Assembly: GCA_002371345.1 (NCBI GenBank)
Contig: DFHY01000098.1
Span: forward strand, 1,836-16,011
From: Lachnospiraceae bacterium UBA3711
GTDB taxonomy: Bacteria > Bacillota > Clostridia > Lachnospirales > Lachnospiraceae
DNA: 14,176 nt
Reading direction: 5' to 3'
The notes below the pieces were generated by a model. That model was not told the origin of the DNA. It worked only from the letters and a program-made list of their open reading frames with translations, and did not search any database. Within the stretch, counting starts at the first letter, position 1, and every line of letters begins with the position of its first letter. The position numbers and the translations under genes are program-made. Shown here in pieces: positions 5,965 to 14,147 of the stretch.

Positions 5965-7047
5965 ATGGATAAACTGAAGGTCGGAATACTTGGCGCAACC
6001 GGAATGGTAGGACAGAGGTTTGTGACCCTTCTTGCCGATCATCCGTGGTTTGACATCAGGGTGCTTGCGGCGAGTCCGCGCTCAGAGGGCAGGACATATG
6101 AAGAAGCCGCGGGAAAGAGATGGAAGATGATTGATCCGATGCCGGAATCCGTCAGGAACATGGTCATCAGGAACGTAAATGACATAGACGGCGTATCATC
6201 AGAGGTCGACATGGTGTTCTCTGCGGTAGATATGTCCAAGGATGAGATCCGCCGTTTCGAGGAAGACTATGCAAAGACAGAGACTCCGGTGGTATCCAAC
6301 AACAGCGCGCACCGCTGGACGCAGGACGTCCCGATGGTCATACCGGAGATCAACCCGGAGCATTTTGACGTAATCGAGGCACAGAGAAGGAGACTCGGAA
6401 CAAAGCGCGGATTCATCGCCGTGAAGCCGAACTGTTCGATCCAGGCGTATACTCCGGCGCTTGCCGCATGGAAGGAATATGAACCGTATGAGGTCGTCGC
6501 CAGCACATATCAGGCTATCTCAGGCGCCGGCAAGACGTTCGCTGACTGGCCGGAGATGAACGGAAACGTGATTCCTTATATCGGCGGCGAGGAGGAGAAG
6601 AGCGAGAAGGAGCCGCTCAAGGTGTTCGGAAGAGTCGAAGACGGAGTGATAGTTCCGGCGTCAGAGCCGCTGATTTCCTGCCAGTGTGTCAGGATCCCCG
6701 TGCTGAACGGCCATACAGCTTCGGTATTTCTGAAGTTCAGGAAGAATCCGTCGAAGGAGGAGCTTATAGAGAAGCTTGTCTCATTCAGGGGATATCCGCA
6801 GGAGAAGATGCTTCCGAGCGCTCCGAAGCAGTTCATTCAGTACTGTGAGGACGACAACCGCCCGCAGGTCAGCCTTGACGTGGACTATGAGCGCGGAATG
6901 GGAGTATCCATCGGCCGCCTTCGCCGGGATACCATCTATGACTGGAAGTTTATCGGACTGGCTCACAATACACTCAGAGGAGCCGCCGGCGGCGGGGTGC
7001 TGTGCGCCGAGACGCTCGTCTCCATGGGATACATACAGAAAAAATAG
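5965..7047 (+). CDS. asd: Aspartate-semialdehyde dehydrogenase, archaeal/fungal type
   Basis: Reduces aspartyl-4-phosphate to aspartate-4-semialdehyde with NADPH, the branch step towards lysine/diaminopimelate, homoserine, threonine and methionine. The 360-residue length fits. GILGATGMVGQ (8-18) is the dinucleotide loop, Cys157 in VKPNCSIQ is the catalytic thiol that forms the acyl-enzyme, and CVRIPVLNGH (241-250) carries the substrate-binding arginine and the base His250. The C-terminal NTLRGAAGGGV is also typical. The long spacing and these motif forms fit the archaeal/fungal class rather than the E. coli class. The start at 5965 is fixed by a strong AGGGGAGG ribosome site about nine bases upstream. 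It is the first gene after the promoter and is followed by topB after 24 bases. Its product supports both cell-wall diaminopimelate and methionine supply. Confidence 0.95.
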   Translation: MDKLKVGILGATGMVGQRFVTLLADHPWFDIRVLAASPRSEGRTYEEAAGKRWKMIDPMPESVRNMVIRNVNDIDGVSSEVDMVFSAVDMSKDEIRRFEEDYAKTETPVVSNNSAHRWTQDVPMVIPEINPEHFDVIEAQRRRLGTKRGFIAVKPNCSIQAYTPALAAWKEYEPYEVVASTYQAISGAGKTFADWPEMNGNVIPYIGGEEEKSEKEPLKVFGRVEDGVIVPASEPLISCQCVRIPVLNGHTASVFLKFRKNPSKEELIEKLVSFRGYPQEKMLPSAPKQFIQYCEDDNRPQVSLDVDYERGMGVSIGRLRRDTIYDWKFIGLAHNTLRGAAGGGVLCAETLVSMGYIQKK

Positions 7048-7071
7048 TTACAAAGAATAAAAGGTCACCGA

Positions 7072-9156
7072 ATGGCGAAATCTTTATATATTGCAGAGAA
7101 ACCGAGTGTCGCGCAGGCATTTGCAGCGGCACTCGGCGAAACTATGAAAAGGTACGACGGATATCAGGAGTCAGATAACCTTATAATCACCTGGTGCGTC
7201 GGACATCTGATTACCATGAGCTACCCAGAGGCGTACGATGAGAAGTTCAGAAAATGGGACTTCGGCACGCTTCCGTTTATTCCGGATACCTTCCGCTACG
7301 AGGTGATCCGCTCCTCCGCGAAGCAGTTCGCGATTGTCAAGAAGCTTCTTAACCGGAGCGATGTCGACAGGATTTACGTGTGCACCGACTCGGGACGCGA
7401 AGGAGAGTACATCTACCGCCTTGTTCGTCAGGAGGCCGGAGTGAAGGACAAGGAAGAGAGACGTGTCTGGATAGACTCTCAGACAGACGAGGAGATCAGA
7501 AGGGGGATCCGTGAGGCGAAGGAACTGAGCGCCTACGATACCCTGTCTGACTCTGCTTATCTCAGAGCCAAGGAAGACTACCTGATGGGCATCAACTTTT
7601 CCAGGGCTCTGACGCTCCGCTACGGCAATTCCATGGCGTCTTTTCTCGGGGAGCGCTACTGCGTCGTCTCGGTCGGACGGGTCATGACCTGCGTTCTCGG
7701 AATGATCGTATCCAGGGAGCGTGAGATCAGGCAGTTTACGGAGACTCCGTTCTACCGCGTCTTCGCCGTCACAGCTGATGAGTACGGCCCCCTTCAGGCC
7801 GAATGGAAAGCCGTGGAGGGCTCTTCATACTATCAGAGCCCGAAGCTGTACAGGGATAACGGCTTCCTTGATCGAAAGGATGCACAGGGCCTGATTGATG
7901 AGCTTCAGGCTGACACTAAGCCGTGGACGGCCATCGTGAGTGAGATCAGGAAGAAGACGGAGAAGAAGAATCCTCCTCTTCTGTATAATCTCGCGGAGCT
8001 TCAGAACGACTGCAGCCGGATGTTCAAGATAAGTCCTGACCAGACGCTAAGCATCGCCCAGGAGCTGTACGAGAAGAAGCTTACAACCTATCCGAGAACC
8101 GACGCGAGAGTCCTGTCTTCGGCGATATCAAGGGAGATAGAAAAAAACATAAAGGGCCTCACCGCGTTCGCTCCTGCGGCTGAGTTCGCGGAAGGTGCGC
8201 TTAAGAGCGGGACATACCGCTCGATCGGAAAGACCCGGTATGTGAATGATTCGCAGATAACCGATCACTACGCTATCATACCGACCGGTCAGACACGGGC
8301 GGTTTCAGGGCTGTCATCACTCAGCTTCGGGGTATACTGCCAGATCGTGAAGAGGTTTCTCGGTATATTCTATCCTCCCGCACAGTACCGGAAGATCAGC
8401 CTCACGCTTGAGAAGGATAAGGAGAGCTTATTCGCCTCTGTGCGAATCCTGACCGAAGAAGGATATCTGGCGGTCATGAAGAAGCAGGAAAAAGAGAAGG
8501 ATACAGATAAGGAAAATGACAGTTCCGAGACCGACTCCAGGGATCCGGATCTCTTTGAGCGTATCGGACGATTGAAGAAGGGCGGTACGGTACAGATAGA
8601 ACGTTTTGAGATAAGGGAAGGAAAAACATCTCCTCCCAAGCGTTACAACTCGGGTTCCATTATCCTTGCCATGGAGAATGCGGGTTCTCTGATAGAGGAT
8701 GAAGAACTCAGGGAACAGATAAGGACAACAGGAATCGGCACTAGCTCAACCAGAGCAGAGATCCTGAAGAAGCTTGAGAAGAACAGGTACATATCACTTA
8801 ACAGGAAGACGCAGATCCTGACTCCGACTCTTCTGGGGGAGATGATCTGCGACGCGGTAAGATGCAGTATCAATCCCCTTCTTAGTCCGGCGTTCACGGC
8901 AAGCTGGGAGAAGGGACTCAACTATGTGGTGGAGGGATCTGTCACATCAGACGAGTATATGGAGAAGCTGTCGTCTTACGTGGCCAGGTTTACCAATCAG
9001 GTAAAAATGACCGGTAATCAGAGCGCTCTGCTGCCTATGTACCAGAACGCCGCAAAGTATTACAAAGCCGGAGCATCGTCTACAGGAGGACGGTCCGGCC
9101 AGACCCGCAGGCCGCCGTCAGGACGCAGGTCCCGGAAGAAGACAGCGGGAAAGTGA
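7072..9156 (+). CDS. topB: DNA topoisomerase III (type IA)
   Basis: A 694-residue type IA topoisomerase that cuts one DNA strand, passes another and reseals, relaxing negative supercoils and decatenating replication or recombination intermediates. The Toprim domain starts with IAEKPSVA (Glu9) and continues to TDSGREGE (105-112), where the second acidic position of the usual D-x-D-x-E is Gly108, as is common in Bacillota TopB. The active-site tyrosine is Tyr340 in TTYPRTDAR. The usual GRVQTP motif reads SVGRVMTCVLG (200-210). TTGIGTSSTRAEIL marks the later helical domain. An acidic, lysine-rich insert lies near 465-490. There are no zinc fingers; the C-terminus is a basic, disordered-looking tail (RRPPSGRRSRKK) that could hold DNA. 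AAAAGG precedes the start. It sits between asd and the acyltransferase gene with short gaps, so it is probably co-transcribed. Confidence 0.94.
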   Translation: MAKSLYIAEKPSVAQAFAAALGETMKRYDGYQESDNLIITWCVGHLITMSYPEAYDEKFRKWDFGTLPFIPDTFRYEVIRSSAKQFAIVKKLLNRSDVDRIYVCTDSGREGEYIYRLVRQEAGVKDKEERRVWIDSQTDEEIRRGIREAKELSAYDTLSDSAYLRAKEDYLMGINFSRALTLRYGNSMASFLGERYCVVSVGRVMTCVLGMIVSREREIRQFTETPFYRVFAVTADEYGPLQAEWKAVEGSSYYQSPKLYRDNGFLDRKDAQGLIDELQADTKPWTAIVSEIRKKTEKKNPPLLYNLAELQNDCSRMFKISPDQTLSIAQELYEKKLTTYPRTDARVLSSAISREIEKNIKGLTAFAPAAEFAEGALKSGTYRSIGKTRYVNDSQITDHYAIIPTGQTRAVSGLSSLSFGVYCQIVKRFLGIFYPPAQYRKISLTLEKDKESLFASVRILTEEGYLAVMKKQEKEKDTDKENDSSETDSRDPDLFERIGRLKKGGTVQIERFEIREGKTSPPKRYNSGSIILAMENAGSLIEDEELREQIRTTGIGTSSTRAEILKKLEKNRYISLNRKTQILTPTLLGEMICDAVRCSINPLLSPAFTASWEKGLNYVVEGSVTSDEYMEKLSSYVARFTNQVKMTGNQSALLPMYQNAAKYYKAGASSTGGRSGQTRRPPSGRRSRKKTAGK

Positions 9157-9171
9157 GAAGGAGGTATCATT

Positions 9172-9837
9172 ATGGAACAGTGTCTGATTGAGAATCTCTA
9201 CGACATGAGCGGAACTATCGCGGCGGATATCTTTAAAGGACTGAAATATCCGTGGGAGGCGCTGCCTCTGATCGGAGACTTCATCAAAAAGATCGGGCCG
9301 ACTCTCGACAAGGAAATATACGAACAGAAGGGGGAGAATATCTGGATCGCGAAGAGCGCGTCCGTTGCCTCTTCGGCGTCAATCACCGGTCCATGCATCA
9401 TCTGCGAGGGCGCGACGCTGCGCCAGTGCGCGTTTGTGCGCGGCAACGCAATCGTGGGAGAGGGCGCCACGGTCGGCAATTCCACTGAACTGAAGAATGT
9501 CATCCTCTTCAGGGACTGCGAGGTTCCTCACTACAATTACGTCGGAGATTCCATTCTCGGAATTAAAGCCCACCTCGGGGCAGGCGCGATCACATCCAAT
9601 GTGAAGGCTGACCGCAAAAACGTTGTGGTGAAGGACAAGGACCACAGCTACGAGACAGGACTCAGAAAGATCGGGGCTATGCTCGGAGATCACGTCGAGG
9701 TGGGATGCAACAGCGTCCTGAATCCGGGAACTGTCGTCGGACGTTATACGAATATCTATCCTCTGAGCAGCGTCAGGGGAGTTGTACCCGAGTATTCCAT
9801 CTACAAGAGCAGCGAAGTGATCGTCAAAAAGAAGTAA
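9172..9837 (+). CDS. Left-handed beta-helix (hexapeptide repeat) acyl/nucleotidyltransferase-like protein, GlmU C-terminal type
   Basis: A 221-residue protein. After an N-terminal helical section (about 1-50) come imperfect hexapeptide repeats from about 56 to 205 that form a left-handed beta-helix, the fold of trimeric acyltransferases. The segment VPHYNYVGDSILG (118-130) followed by LGAGAITSN (135-143) resembles the GlmU acetyltransferase region, where a histidine in the equivalent loop (here His120) acts as catalytic base on glucosamine-1-phosphate. The uridyltransferase half of GlmU is absent, so it cannot be a complete GlmU. It may acetylate a sugar phosphate or serve as a binding scaffold; the substrate is unknown. 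A very strong ribosome site (AGAAGGAGGT, 9156-9165) begins at the topB stop, fixing the start and implying co-transcription with topB. Confidence 0.85.
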   Translation: MEQCLIENLYDMSGTIAADIFKGLKYPWEALPLIGDFIKKIGPTLDKEIYEQKGENIWIAKSASVASSASITGPCIICEGATLRQCAFVRGNAIVGEGATVGNSTELKNVILFRDCEVPHYNYVGDSILGIKAHLGAGAITSNVKADRKNVVVKDKDHSYETGLRKIGAMLGDHVEVGCNSVLNPGTVVGRYTNIYPLSSVRGVVPEYSIYKSSEVIVKKK

Positions 9838-9940
9838 CTGTTCAATACCCCGCTGCTCAGAATGATCTGTCGGATAAGCGTATCCTTCTGGATCATGATC
9901 GTTTTCAGGGGGACCGGATTGTTGCGAAAAGGAAATGTAA

Positions 9941-11866
9941 ATGGCACCTAAGAAAGAATACAACGCCGATTCCATTACCGTCCTCGAGGGTCTCGAGGCG
10001 GTGAGGAAAAGACCCGGCATGTACATCGGGAGCACTTCAAGGAAGGGACTCAATCATCTGGTCTACGAGATCGTGGATAATTCCGTGGATGAGCATCTTG
10101 CCGGATTCTGCTCCCTTATTAATGTCACACTCAACGATGACGGCAGCGCGACTGTCTCCGACAACGGAAGGGGCATACCTGTCGGCATGCACAAGCAGGG
10201 AGTATCAGCTGAGCGTGTCGTCTTCACGACCCTTCATGCCGGCGGAAAGTTTGACGCCGGGGCGTACAGGACATCAGGAGGACTGCACGGCGTAGGATCT
10301 TCTGTTGTGAACGCCCTGTCCTCGTGGATGGATGTACAGGTCCGCCTTGACGGGAAGATATACCATGACCGTTATAAGAAGGGCAAGCCGGACCTGAAGC
10401 TTGAGGGCGGCCTCCTGCCAGTTATTGGCAAGACGAAAGAGACCGGAACCACTATCTCATTTCTTCCTGATGAGAGCATCTTCACGCAGACCACGAGGTT
10501 CTCGTCTACAGACATTCAGAACCGGCTTCATGAGACCGCATACCTTAATCCGGAGCTCACAATAGTGTTCAGGGATCTTCGGGATGGACGTGACCAGGAA
10601 GCCGTATTCCATGAGCCTGACGGAATCCTCGGATTCATCCGCGATCTGAATAAGAAGAAAGACGCCGTCTGTGACCCGATATACATCAGGGGAGAGAGCG
10701 AAGGCATACTGGTGGAGATCGCTGTCCAGTACATCAATGAATTTCATGAGAATGTTCTCGGCTTCTGCAACAACATATTCAATGCCGAGGGAGGAACTCA
10801 TCTTACCGGGTTCAAGACGGCATTTACGACGGTGATGAACACCTACGCCAGGCAGCTGGGGATCCTCAAGGACAAGGACCCGAACTTTACCGGCGCCGAT
10901 ATCCGCAACGGGATGACTGCCGTGATCTCCATCCGTCATCCTCAGCCGTCATTTGAAGGGCAGACCAAGACCAAGCTTGACAATGCCGACGCCGCGAAAT
11001 CGGTCGCGAAGGTGACATCTGACGAGATCACACTGTTCTTCGACAAGAATCTCCCCACTCTGAAGGAGGTCCTCGGATGCGCCGAGAAGGCGGCGAAGAT
11101 CCGCAAGACGGAGGAGAAGGCAAAGACAAATCTGCTCACGAAGCAGAAGTACTCATTTGATTCCAACGGCAAGCTGGCGAACTGCGAGAGCCGCGACCCG
11201 AAGAAGTGCGAGATATTCATCGTCGAGGGAGATTCAGCCGGCGGATCCGCGAAGACGGCCAGAGACCGCAATTACCAGGCTATCCTTCCGATAAGGGGTA
11301 AGATACTGAATGTTGAGAAGGCTTCGATCGACAAGATTCTTGCGAACGCCGAGATCAAGACTATGATCAACTCATTCGGATGCGGCTTCTCCGAGGGCTA
11401 CGGCTTCGACTTCGACATATCGAAGCTGCGTTATGACAAGATCATAATCATGGCAGATGCCGACGTGGACGGAGCGCATATATGCACACTGCTTCTGACG
11501 CTGTTCTACCGGTTCATGCCCGACCTGATATATGAAGGACATGTCTACATAGCCATGCCGCCGCTGTACAAGGCTATCCCCTCCAAAGGAGAGGAGGAGT
11601 ACCTGTACGATGACGACGCCCTGGCCAGATACAGGAAGAAGCACAAGGGGCCGTTTACTCTTCAGCGCTATAAAGGTCTCGGCGAGATGGACCCTGATCA
11701 GCTGTGGGAGACTACCCTGAATCCGGAAACCCGTACTATGCGTAAGGTGGAGATTGAGGACGGGCGCGCGGCCAGCGATGTTACCGCGCTTCTGATGGGA
11801 TCTGACGTTCCGCCGCGCAAGGACTTTATCTATGAGCATGCGCAGGACGCGGCCCTGGACATTTGA
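9941..11866 (+). CDS. parE: Type IIA topoisomerase ATPase subunit (ParE/GyrB family)
   Basis: A 641-residue ATP-hydrolysing subunit of a heterotetrameric enzyme that passes one DNA duplex through another. The GHKL ATPase domain shows Glu43 and Asn47 in YEIVDNSVDE, DNGRGIP (74-80), and GGLHGVGSSVVNALS (113-127). The transducer carries the QTKTKL loop (341-346). The Toprim domain has VEGDSAGGSAK (428-438) with Glu429 and the metal-binding ADADVDG (505-511). LQRYKGLGEMDPDQLW (574-589) is the classical family signature near the C-terminus. An E. coli GyrB-type insert is absent. ParE versus GyrB cannot be settled by the motifs alone; I favour ParE because the partner encoded 15 bases downstream lacks a GyrA box. 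The start follows AAAAGGAA and directly abuts an ATGTAA start-stop pair at 9935-9940. The preceding gap is 103 bases with no terminator. Confidence 0.93.
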   Translation: MAPKKEYNADSITVLEGLEAVRKRPGMYIGSTSRKGLNHLVYEIVDNSVDEHLAGFCSLINVTLNDDGSATVSDNGRGIPVGMHKQGVSAERVVFTTLHAGGKFDAGAYRTSGGLHGVGSSVVNALSSWMDVQVRLDGKIYHDRYKKGKPDLKLEGGLLPVIGKTKETGTTISFLPDESIFTQTTRFSSTDIQNRLHETAYLNPELTIVFRDLRDGRDQEAVFHEPDGILGFIRDLNKKKDAVCDPIYIRGESEGILVEIAVQYINEFHENVLGFCNNIFNAEGGTHLTGFKTAFTTVMNTYARQLGILKDKDPNFTGADIRNGMTAVISIRHPQPSFEGQTKTKLDNADAAKSVAKVTSDEITLFFDKNLPTLKEVLGCAEKAAKIRKTEEKAKTNLLTKQKYSFDSNGKLANCESRDPKKCEIFIVEGDSAGGSAKTARDRNYQAILPIRGKILNVEKASIDKILANAEIKTMINSFGCGFSEGYGFDFDISKLRYDKIIIMADADVDGAHICTLLLTLFYRFMPDLIYEGHVYIAMPPLYKAIPSKGEEEYLYDDDALARYRKKHKGPFTLQRYKGLGEMDPDQLWETTLNPETRTMRKVEIEDGRAASDVTALLMGSDVPPRKDFIYEHAQDAALDI

Positions 11867-11881
11867 TAAGGATATATACAT

Positions 11882-14122
11882 ATGGCAAATGAACTGATTC
11901 AGACAGAATATGCTGAGATAATGCAGAAGTCCTACATTGATTATGCCATGAGCGTCATTGTCGCGAGAGCCCTTCCTGACGTAAGGGACGGGCTGAAGCC
12001 TGTTCAGAGGCGCACTTTGTATGACATGTATGAGCTCGGTATACGATGGGACAAGCCCTACAGAAAGAGCGCCAGAATAGTCGGCGACACAATGGGTAAA
12101 TATCACCCTCACGGCGACAGCTCGATCTACGGGGCGCTTGTGGTGCTCGCCCAGGATTTCAAGATGGGAAAGCCTCTGGTCGACGGCCACGGCAACTTCG
12201 GATCCATAGAGGGCGACGGCGCGGCGGCCATGCGTTATACGGAAGCCAGGCTTCAGAAGCTGACGCAGGAGGCCTTCCTCAGCGATCTTGACAAGGGCGT
12301 TGTAGAGTTCGTCCCGAACTTTGACGAGACGGAGAAGGAGCCGTCTGTCCTGCCCGCGCGGATACCGAACCTGCTCGTCAACGGCTCGGAAGGTATTGCG
12401 GTCGGCATGGCCACGTCTATTCCTCCTCATAATCTGGGAGAGGTTATCGATGCGGCTGTAGCGCTTATCCGTGACAACACCCTGACGGATGAGGACCTGA
12501 TGAAATACGTCAAGGGCCCTGACTTCCCGACCGGGGGCATCGTGGTTAACGAGTCGGATCTCAGGGAGATCTACTCGTCGGGAACAGGTAAGATCCGCAT
12601 CCGCGGAAAGGTTGCCGTCGAGAAGGTTCCGAGGTCAGACCGCAAGCGGATAGTGATTACGGAGATCCCGTACACGATGATCGGGGCAGGCATCGGCAAG
12701 TTTCTCAATGATGTGGCGGCTCTTGCGGACAGCAAGCTCGGCAGCGATATCTCGGATATTTCCAACCAGTCGTCCAAGGAAGGAATACGGATAGTCCTTG
12801 AGCTTCGCAAAGGGGCTGACGAGGAGTACATCAAGAAGCTCCTCTACAAGAAAACCCGTCTTGAGGATACCTTCGGAGTAAATATGCTGGCCGTGTCAAA
12901 CGGACGGCCCGAGACGATGTCACTTCACGATATCCTTGAGGCGCACATTGATTTCCAGTTTGAGATCGCCACGAAGAAGTATCAGAGCATGCTCGACAGC
13001 GAGCTCTCGAAGAAGGAGATTCAGGAGGGCCTGATACGCGCGGTTGACGTCATCGACCTGATCATAGAGATCCTCAGAGGATCACGCGACCGCAATATGG
13101 CGAAGATGTGCCTTGTCAGCGGAAAGACTGACGGGATCAGGTTTAAGACCAAGAAGTCCAAAACCGACGCTTCAAAGCTTAACTTTACCGAAGCCCAGGC
13201 GACGGCCATTCTCGAGATGCGGCTGTACAAGCTGATAGGACTGGAGATTGACGCGCTTACGGCGGAATATGAGGATACCCTGAAGAAGATCGACAGCTAT
13301 ACCGACATTCTGAACAATTACAGCTCCATGGCGGATGTTATCGTCCGCCAGCTTGAAAAGTACCGTGACGAGTATTCGGTTCCGCGCAGGACGCAGATCT
13401 GCGATGAGGATGAGATCGTGCTTGAAGAGCGCAAAGCCGAGGCTTTCCCGTGTGTTCTTCTGATTGACAGGTTCGGATATGCCAGAACGGTTGACGAGAG
13501 TGTCTATGAGAAGAACATGGAGGCTGCCGACGAGGAGAACAGGTTTGTCGTTCACTGCATGAGCGACTCGCGCCTGTGTGTGTTCACCGATATCGGCAAG
13601 GTTCACATTCTGAAGGCTGAGAAGGTGCCTCACGGAAAGTTCCGGGACAAGGGAACGCCTATAGACAACCTGTGTAATTACGACTCTTCCGCCGAGACCT
13701 TCCTGTCGGTCATGAATCTTGACGATATCAGGGCCGCAAGGCTGATCTTCGTCACTGCCCACGGTTTTATCAAGATGGTGGAGGGCAGTGAATTCGACGT
13801 CGCCAAGCTCACGGTAGCGGGAACGAAGCTGGAGGAGGACGACCGCCTCATCTGTGTGCACCCTGCTCATTTCCAGGCCGGATGCGTTCTGGTAACCAGG
13901 AACAGCATGGCGCTGAGGATATCGGAGGACGACATACCGCTCCAGAAGAAGAACGCCAGAGGGGTATACGGGATCCGTCTTGCGAAGGGTGACGAGGTTG
14001 ACAAAGTATATTTCCTTGAGGACGGCGCTGCGTCGGATGCGGAGATAAACGGCAGAACTGTGGCGCTGAACCGCCTGCATATCGCTTCAAGAGGAACAAA
14101 AGGATCGAAAATCAGGAAATAA
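11882..14122 (+). CDS. parC: Type IIA topoisomerase DNA-cleavage subunit (ParC/GyrA family, no GyrA box)
   Basis: A 746-residue partner of the upstream ATPase subunit. The winged-helix cleavage domain has ALPDVRDGLKPVQRR (30-44), the quinolone-site helix GKYHPHGDSSIYG (72-84) and catalytic Tyr119 in AAMRYTEARL. EGIAVGMATSIPPHNLGE marks the tower region and ILEMRLYKLIGLE the coiled-coil hinge. The C-terminal beta-pinwheel begins around 505-525. The position where gyrases carry QRRGGKG instead reads YEKNMEAADEEN, so wrapping-driven negative supercoiling is not expected, which argues for topoisomerase IV. Yet the cleavage domain reads VDGHGNFGS, like GyrA, rather than HGNNGS, like classical ParC. 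This mixed pattern fits a Lachnospiraceae-type second topoisomerase, as I remember those proteins. Residue 84, equivalent to E. coli GyrA Asp87, is glycine. AAGGAT precedes the start and the gap from parE is 15 bases. Confidence 0.93.
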   Translation: MANELIQTEYAEIMQKSYIDYAMSVIVARALPDVRDGLKPVQRRTLYDMYELGIRWDKPYRKSARIVGDTMGKYHPHGDSSIYGALVVLAQDFKMGKPLVDGHGNFGSIEGDGAAAMRYTEARLQKLTQEAFLSDLDKGVVEFVPNFDETEKEPSVLPARIPNLLVNGSEGIAVGMATSIPPHNLGEVIDAAVALIRDNTLTDEDLMKYVKGPDFPTGGIVVNESDLREIYSSGTGKIRIRGKVAVEKVPRSDRKRIVITEIPYTMIGAGIGKFLNDVAALADSKLGSDISDISNQSSKEGIRIVLELRKGADEEYIKKLLYKKTRLEDTFGVNMLAVSNGRPETMSLHDILEAHIDFQFEIATKKYQSMLDSELSKKEIQEGLIRAVDVIDLIIEILRGSRDRNMAKMCLVSGKTDGIRFKTKKSKTDASKLNFTEAQATAILEMRLYKLIGLEIDALTAEYEDTLKKIDSYTDILNNYSSMADVIVRQLEKYRDEYSVPRRTQICDEDEIVLEERKAEAFPCVLLIDRFGYARTVDESVYEKNMEAADEENRFVVHCMSDSRLCVFTDIGKVHILKAEKVPHGKFRDKGTPIDNLCNYDSSAETFLSVMNLDDIRAARLIFVTAHGFIKMVEGSEFDVAKLTVAGTKLEEDDRLICVHPAHFQAGCVLVTRNSMALRISEDDIPLQKKNARGVYGIRLAKGDEVDKVYFLEDGAASDAEINGRTVALNRLHIASRGTKGSKIRK

Positions 14123-14147
14123 ATCAGAAATTATCGCATTATCCCTC

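Noticed and set aside
11372..12430. Long minus-strand open frame of about 352 codons across the parE-parC junction
   Set aside because: It is antisense to two strongly supported genes, its translation is arginine- and histidine-rich with no recognisable domain, and long shadow frames are expected in GC-rich coding DNA.
13172..14080. Minus-strand open frame of about 302 codons inside parC
   Set aside because: Entirely antisense to the conserved C-terminal region of the cleavage subunit, with no family resemblance and no ribosome site.
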